NCBI GenBank assembly: GCA_024277835.1
Contig: JAJRUK010000248.1
Span: 1 to 18,338 of the forward strand
Direction: 5' to 3'
Length of the DNA stretch: 18,338 nt
From: Planctomycetota bacterium
Lineage (GTDB): Bacteria; Planctomycetota; Phycisphaerae; UBA1845
Every line of letters starts with the position of its first letter. The first letter of the stretch is position 1. This document shows positions 14,827 to 18,338 of this stretch, one piece after another. The translations under genes were made by a program, and so were the position numbers. The notes below the pieces were generated by a model. It worked only from the letters and a program-made list of their open reading frames with translations. It did no database searches and was not told where the DNA came from.

Positions 14827-14906
14827 GCGCATACTAACCGTAGCGGCTCGATTCTTCCGCCCCCCCTTTACCAAGGGAGGATTGAGGGGCGTTGCACGCT
14901 ACACTT
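14827..14906 (+). repeat. Dispersed ~80-bp repeat, copy 2
   Basis: This is the counterpart of 5665-5745. Its centre forms a clean CCCTT-TACC-AAGGG hairpin embedded in a longer C-run/G-run pairing. It fills most of the 113-base gap between the convergent CorC-family gene and the antiporter gene, where it could act on transcripts from both sides. No T tract follows, so a terminator role is only possible. Confidence 0.7.
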
Positions 14907-14924
14907 GAGACCGCTCTGGTACAA

Positions 14925-16760
14925 CTACTTTCCGCTGGCTACGCCGCTACTTCGCTGATCGTGCAGCGCCCGCAAGACGTCGCGCTGCTCAATAATACCC
15001 ACGACCTTCCGCGAACCTTCACCCTCCACAACCGGAAGCGACCCGACGTCACCACCGCGAAACTCCGACATCACATCCTCAATCGTCATGTCAGCAGGGA
15101 CCGTGTTCGAAGATTCATCCGCAACGTCAACAGCCGTGATCAACTTCGACAACAGCGGATCAAAGATCACATCGCGAAGGTCGCGAAAATGAATCACGCC
15201 GACAAGCTGCTGCGCCTCGTCGATCACCGGGAAGTGATTAAACCGCGACGCTTCCACCGAGTGCAGCACCGACGTAAAGTCCGCGTTCGAGCGAATCGTC
15301 TGAATGTTTGTACGCATCACATCCTTCGCACAAAGCGGACCGTCGCTGGTCTGCGTCACAACCGGACCCAGCCCCACCGTGCGGCGAAGTGCCTGCCACG
15401 TCAGCGCAAGAATCGAACCCCCGCTTTCCGAACCGCCACCACTTCGCCGAAGAAGCGTCACGGCCTTGACCTCCCCCGCCTCCTTTACGATCCACTTAAT
15501 CAACAGCGGACCGCAAACCTCAAAGATCACCACCGAACCCAGCGCAACCGTCACAAAGCGCCTCGCCCACTCGTTATCCCACTGCTTTTCAACAAAGTCG
15601 GCGAGACCAATGATGACGGCTGCCTGACAAAGTAGCGCAAGACCAAGCGTTGAACCAAGCTCATCCACCGATCCCGAACGACGAATCCCCCATCGCGCTC
15701 CTACCGCCTTCCCCGCGATTCGACAAACGACATAAGCAACCCCGACAAGCTGAAAATCTTTCAAATCAGAAAGATGAAGCTGATACCCCGCCATCACAAA
15801 AAACCCGATCAGAATCGGGCGACTGACCAATTGAAGAGGCTCTTCCAGCCGGTCCGGATCGATCGCAATATTCGCAAACGTCGCACCGAAGAAGATAGCT
15901 GTCAGCAAGAAATTGTAAGACAGACCGTGATTGTCGCGCAGCCACCCCTCGCCCGCCCCCAGCACAATCAGTGTCGCAACAAGAATCAATAGCGTGTCAT
16001 TCTGATGCAGTTTCGCGTGAATCACACTCACGGAGAATCCGATCACGACGCCAAACGCAGCACTCCCGATCGTTGCCACTGCAAGATCAAGCCAAACACT
16101 ACGCTGCGACTCAACAACCCCGTCCAGCAACCCCGTCATCGCAAAGAGCGTAAACGCAAGATAAAAAAGAATGATGCACGCGATGTTGTTCAAACCCGTC
16201 AAGCTCAGAATCGTGTCCGAGACGGAACCCTTCGCGTCGTACTCGCGCAATACGAAGAGCGTCGCCGCCGGCGCGGTGGCCATTGACCCGATCGCAAGCA
16301 GCGCCGCAAACGCAGCCACCGTCGCCACGGCCGTCTCTCCGCGAATCACCAGACCCGCCAGAAAAACACCGACAAAGACAAACACGAGACTCGCCCCCGC
16401 TTCGCCGATCGAAATCTTCGACAAACGACTCCCAATCGCCCGCAAATGTCGAACCTCAAAAACCCGCCCGATCGAAAAGAGAATAATTCCCAACCCGAGG
16501 TCTTTGATCGCTTTCAGCGGAACAAACGCATCCGCCAGTCGTGCAGACGTCTCCGCGTTTTCCGACGTACCCAGCGCAAAAAGTAACCCCAGCTTCACCG
16601 CCGCCCCGGAAAACAAATACCCCACAACACGCGGAACGCGAAACGCGTGCGCAACGTACCCACCCAGAATCGCCGCCCCCAGGAGCAACCCGAACAAAAG
16701 CCCAGGCCCGGGTACAAGCGCAAGAATGTCAGGAACGTATCCCAAAAGACCTGGAATCAA
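14925..16760 (-). CDS. CPA2-type cation/proton antiporter with C-terminal CBS pair
   Basis: The 611-residue inner-membrane protein has about 12-13 hydrophobic helices (to about 430) in the Kef/NhaS3-like Na+(K+)/H+ exchanger pattern, including 'GYLFSGAAVKLGLLF', 'IKDLGLGIILFSIG' and 'ISIGEAGASLVFVFVGVFL'. A Gly/Ser-rich linker and two CBS domains follow ('AKDVMRTNIQTIRS', 'IEDVMSEFRGGDVGSLPVV'), in place of the TrkA-N domain of KefB/C. In the core motif that usually reads F-Q-D-I, this protein has L-N-N-I (N191-N192), so the conserved Asp is absent. Start is TTG at 16760 with TAGGAG about six bases upstream and no other good start nearby. It follows the M28 peptidase after 15 bases, implying one transcript. 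Confidence 0.88.
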   Translation of the reverse strand: MIPGLLGYVPDILALVPGPGLLFGLLLGAAILGGYVAHAFRVPRVVGYLFSGAAVKLGLLFALGTSENAETSARLADAFVPLKAIKDLGLGIILFSIGRVFEVRHLRAIGSRLSKISIGEAGASLVFVFVGVFLAGLVIRGETAVATVAAFAALLAIGSMATAPAATLFVLREYDAKGSVSDTILSLTGLNNIACIILFYLAFTLFAMTGLLDGVVESQRSVWLDLAVATIGSAAFGVVIGFSVSVIHAKLHQNDTLLILVATLIVLGAGEGWLRDNHGLSYNFLLTAIFFGATFANIAIDPDRLEEPLQLVSRPILIGFFVMAGYQLHLSDLKDFQLVGVAYVVCRIAGKAVGARWGIRRSGSVDELGSTLGLALLCQAAVIIGLADFVEKQWDNEWARRFVTVALGSVVIFEVCGPLLIKWIVKEAGEVKAVTLLRRSGGGSESGGSILALTWQALRRTVGLGPVVTQTSDGPLCAKDVMRTNIQTIRSNADFTSVLHSVEASRFNHFPVIDEAQQLVGVIHFRDLRDVIFDPLLSKLITAVDVADESSNTVPADMTIEDVMSEFRGGDVGSLPVVEGEGSRKVVGIIEQRDVLRALHDQRSSGVASGK

Positions 16761-16775
16761 ACCGACTCCTAAAAG

Positions 16776-18338
16776 TTACCGACGAGCACCCGCCAGCGTA
16801 ACACTCAGTCGCACATCCGCTCCATCACGCAACACAACAACGTCCACAGCATCACCGGGCTTGTTCTTGCGAGTCGCAGCCATGTAGTCATACACGTTCT
16901 CAACCGACTTACCACCGATCTGAACAATCCGGTCGCCCGCCTTGATCCCGCCCAAATCAGCAGGCCCATCCGAACTAACCGCGTCAACCGCCATCCCGCG
17001 TTTACCGTCATCACCGTAACTCGGCGTCAACCCCATCACCACACGATAAACAGGTGTCCTCGCTGCGGCTGGCTTTTTCTTGACTTTCTTGGGCTGTACG
17101 AACGCAACACGCTCATCGCGCGTCGCGAGATCAACCGTCACGTCCGCTACAAGTTGCGTAATCTTCGCACCCGCCTGCGCATTGATCAAATGCGCATCGT
17201 CCGAGGGCTTGTGATAGTCGGTATGAGCACCGCTGTAGAAATGAATCGCCGGAACGCGCTTGCGATCAAACGACGCATTGTCGCTACGTCCACCCATCCC
17301 GCCGGCGAAGGCGGCCTCTACTCCGTTGCGCTCCGCATGAGATCGAACCAGCGCTTCAAGGCCCGCCCCGGTATCAGCTCCGAGCACCTGCACCGTCTTC
17401 GCACCCGGTTGCACGCGCCCGATCATGTCCATGTTCACCATCGCCGCGATTTTCTTCAGACCGATCGCGTCGCTATCCACAAAGTGTTTGCTCCCATGCA
17501 ACCCCGACTCCTCCGCCGTGAAAGCGATGAAGAGCACACTCCGATCTGTCGGGGGACCGGCGGCGATCATCCGGGCAGACTCAATCAACCCGCTCGTCCC
17601 CGACGCATTGTCGTCCGCCCCGTTATGAATCTGCGGCTTATCCGAGTCGCTGACGATTTTCCCCTTGCTGAACCTCCGCATCATCGGGGCACGAATCCCA
17701 AGGTGATCGTAATGCGCCCCGACAACAACGTACTCATCCGCATGCGACCCGCTCCCTCGACGAACGCCCATCACGTTTCGCGTCGGAGCACTTTTCGTCT
17801 CAAAACCAGCCTTCCCGCTGGCCATCACATGCGCAACCTGACTCGACGCATTCTCTCCGCGATCGAGCTTTTCCTGCAACTCGTCCAGCGTCCCAACGCG
17901 ACCGGCTTGTAGCACCGCGTCGGCCATCTTGCGCGTGATGTGCATCGCGGGAATCCCATAGTCATCCGAACCGTGCGAAACGAACCGCGTAAGCGTGTCG
18001 CCCCATTCCGGAAGCGGCGAAGGAGTCACAACGAGCACCGCCACCGCCCCGAGGTCTTTCGCATTGTAAATCTTGTTCCGAAGCATCGAGCTTCGCGTGG
18101 TGTTTCCCTCTTTGTCCGCCCATGACGCCGGCTCGCCGTCGAACAGCAGCGCCACCGAACCCTCAAGATCAACCTGATCGAAGTCGTTGTAACCCTTATC
18201 CTGGTTCTCGATCCCGTATCCGACAAACGTTAGATCGACCTTGAACGCCCCATCAGACGAGAAGCTAAACGGAATAAAGTCCACCCCCTTTTTCCGGTCA
18301 ACGGAATCCCCCGACAGCGCTAGTTGGCTCGCGTTCGT
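16776..18338 (-). CDS. M28 family metallopeptidase with PA and PDZ domains, 5' end beyond the right edge
   Basis: 520 codons are present and the frame is open to the window edge without a stop, so the N terminus (expected signal peptide) is missing. A GTG at 18284 is an internal codon rather than the start. Order of parts: a PA domain ('VGYGIENQDKGYNDFD' to 'GIPAMHITRKMA'), the M28 catalytic domain with ligands in 'VGAHYDHLG', 'NGADDNASG', 'FTAEESGLHG', 'MVNMDMIGR' and 'SGAHTDYHKPSDDAH', a Lys/Pro/Ala linker, and a C-terminal PDZ domain ('DLGGIKAGDRIVQIGGKSV'). M28 enzymes are di-zinc aminopeptidases, and all expected ligands appear present. With PA and PDZ domains it is probably exported and acts on peptides in the periplasm or at the surface. 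It is co-transcribed with the antiporter downstream. Confidence 0.92.
   Translation of the reverse strand, partial: TNASQLALSGDSVDRKKGVDFIPFSFSSDGAFKVDLTFVGYGIENQDKGYNDFDQVDLEGSVALLFDGEPASWADKEGNTTRSSMLRNKIYNAKDLGAVAVLVVTPSPLPEWGDTLTRFVSHGSDDYGIPAMHITRKMADAVLQAGRVGTLDELQEKLDRGENASSQVAHVMASGKAGFETKSAPTRNVMGVRRGSGSHADEYVVVGAHYDHLGIRAPMMRRFSKGKIVSDSDKPQIHNGADDNASGTSGLIESARMIAAGPPTDRSVLFIAFTAEESGLHGSKHFVDSDAIGLKKIAAMVNMDMIGRVQPGAKTVQVLGADTGAGLEALVRSHAERNGVEAAFAGGMGGRSDNASFDRKRVPAIHFYSGAHTDYHKPSDDAHLINAQAGAKITQLVADVTVDLATRDERVAFVQPKKVKKKPAAARTPVYRVVMGLTPSYGDDGKRGMAVDAVSSDGPADLGGIKAGDRIVQIGGKSVENVYDYMAATRKNKPGDAVDVVVLRDGADVRLSVTLAGARR

Noticed and set aside
14892..15635. 247-codon plus-strand frame antisense to the antiporter
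   Set aside because: Very rich in Arg/His, typical of antisense shadows in this base composition; the minus-strand frame encodes clear CBS domains.
17154..17912. 252-codon plus-strand frame antisense to the M28 peptidase
   Set aside because: Arg/His-rich shadow; the minus strand carries all M28 metal ligands.

Overview
The window looks like a piece of a bacterial chromosome, most likely from the phylum Planctomycetota. I base this on the gene content, the moderately GC-rich sequence, the frequent GTG and TTG starts, the divergent CdsA and YbeY motifs, and a dispersed repeat that reads 'SRDREGA' in one frame. I remember that repeat as common in planctomycete genomes. This placement is an inference; there is no rRNA or other decisive marker. 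No tRNA, rRNA, CRISPR array, prophage or complete insertion sequence was seen.

Left part (1-3218), all on the minus strand. A secreted HlyD/RND-type periplasmic adaptor is followed, with stop and start codons overlapping, by a c-di-GMP-binding PilZ protein. The first codons of a further gene run off the left edge. PilZ plus adaptor is the pair fused in Alg44 of alginate synthesis, so a c-di-GMP-controlled polysaccharide export operon is plausible. Ahead of it lies an inverted repeat that forms an unbroken 16-bp stem only in the transcribed strand. A transaldolase (tal) sits upstream, separated by a REP-like hairpin.

Middle (3219-8128). This part holds a 700-residue S9 prolyl-oligopeptidase-family lipoprotein (minus), a repeat-rich 526-bp gap with a clear intrinsic terminator, a small antibiotic-biosynthesis-monooxygenase-fold protein with a good sigma-70-type promoter (minus), an unrecognised four-helix membrane protein with a PH-like segment (plus), and a small phosphoglycosyl transferase (minus).

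Central plus-strand cluster (8361-14811). The order is cdsA, phoH (ybeZ), a 7TM-HD phosphohydrolase related to PgpH, ybeY, a possible 42-codon ORF, and a CorC/HlyC-type CBS protein. It combines the E. coli ybeZ-ybeY-ybeX ribosome-maturation order with the phoH-pgpH-ybeY order known from Gram-positives. CDP-diacylglycerol synthesis lies at the head and a possible cyclic-dinucleotide phosphodiesterase in the middle.

Right part (14925-18338), minus strand. An M28 metallopeptidase with PA and C-terminal PDZ domains, cut by the right edge, is followed after 15 bp by a CPA2-type cation/proton antiporter with a C-terminal CBS pair. The antiporter lacks the usual acidic residue in its core motif.

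Non-coding features are the most unusual part. There is a 73-bp MITE-like element with perfect 24-bp inverted repeats and an apparent 9-bp target duplication. A 24-bp repeat occurs three times, and an ~80-bp repeat twice, about 9 kb apart. I do not see a clear new multigene defence or metabolic system; most coding content is housekeeping.
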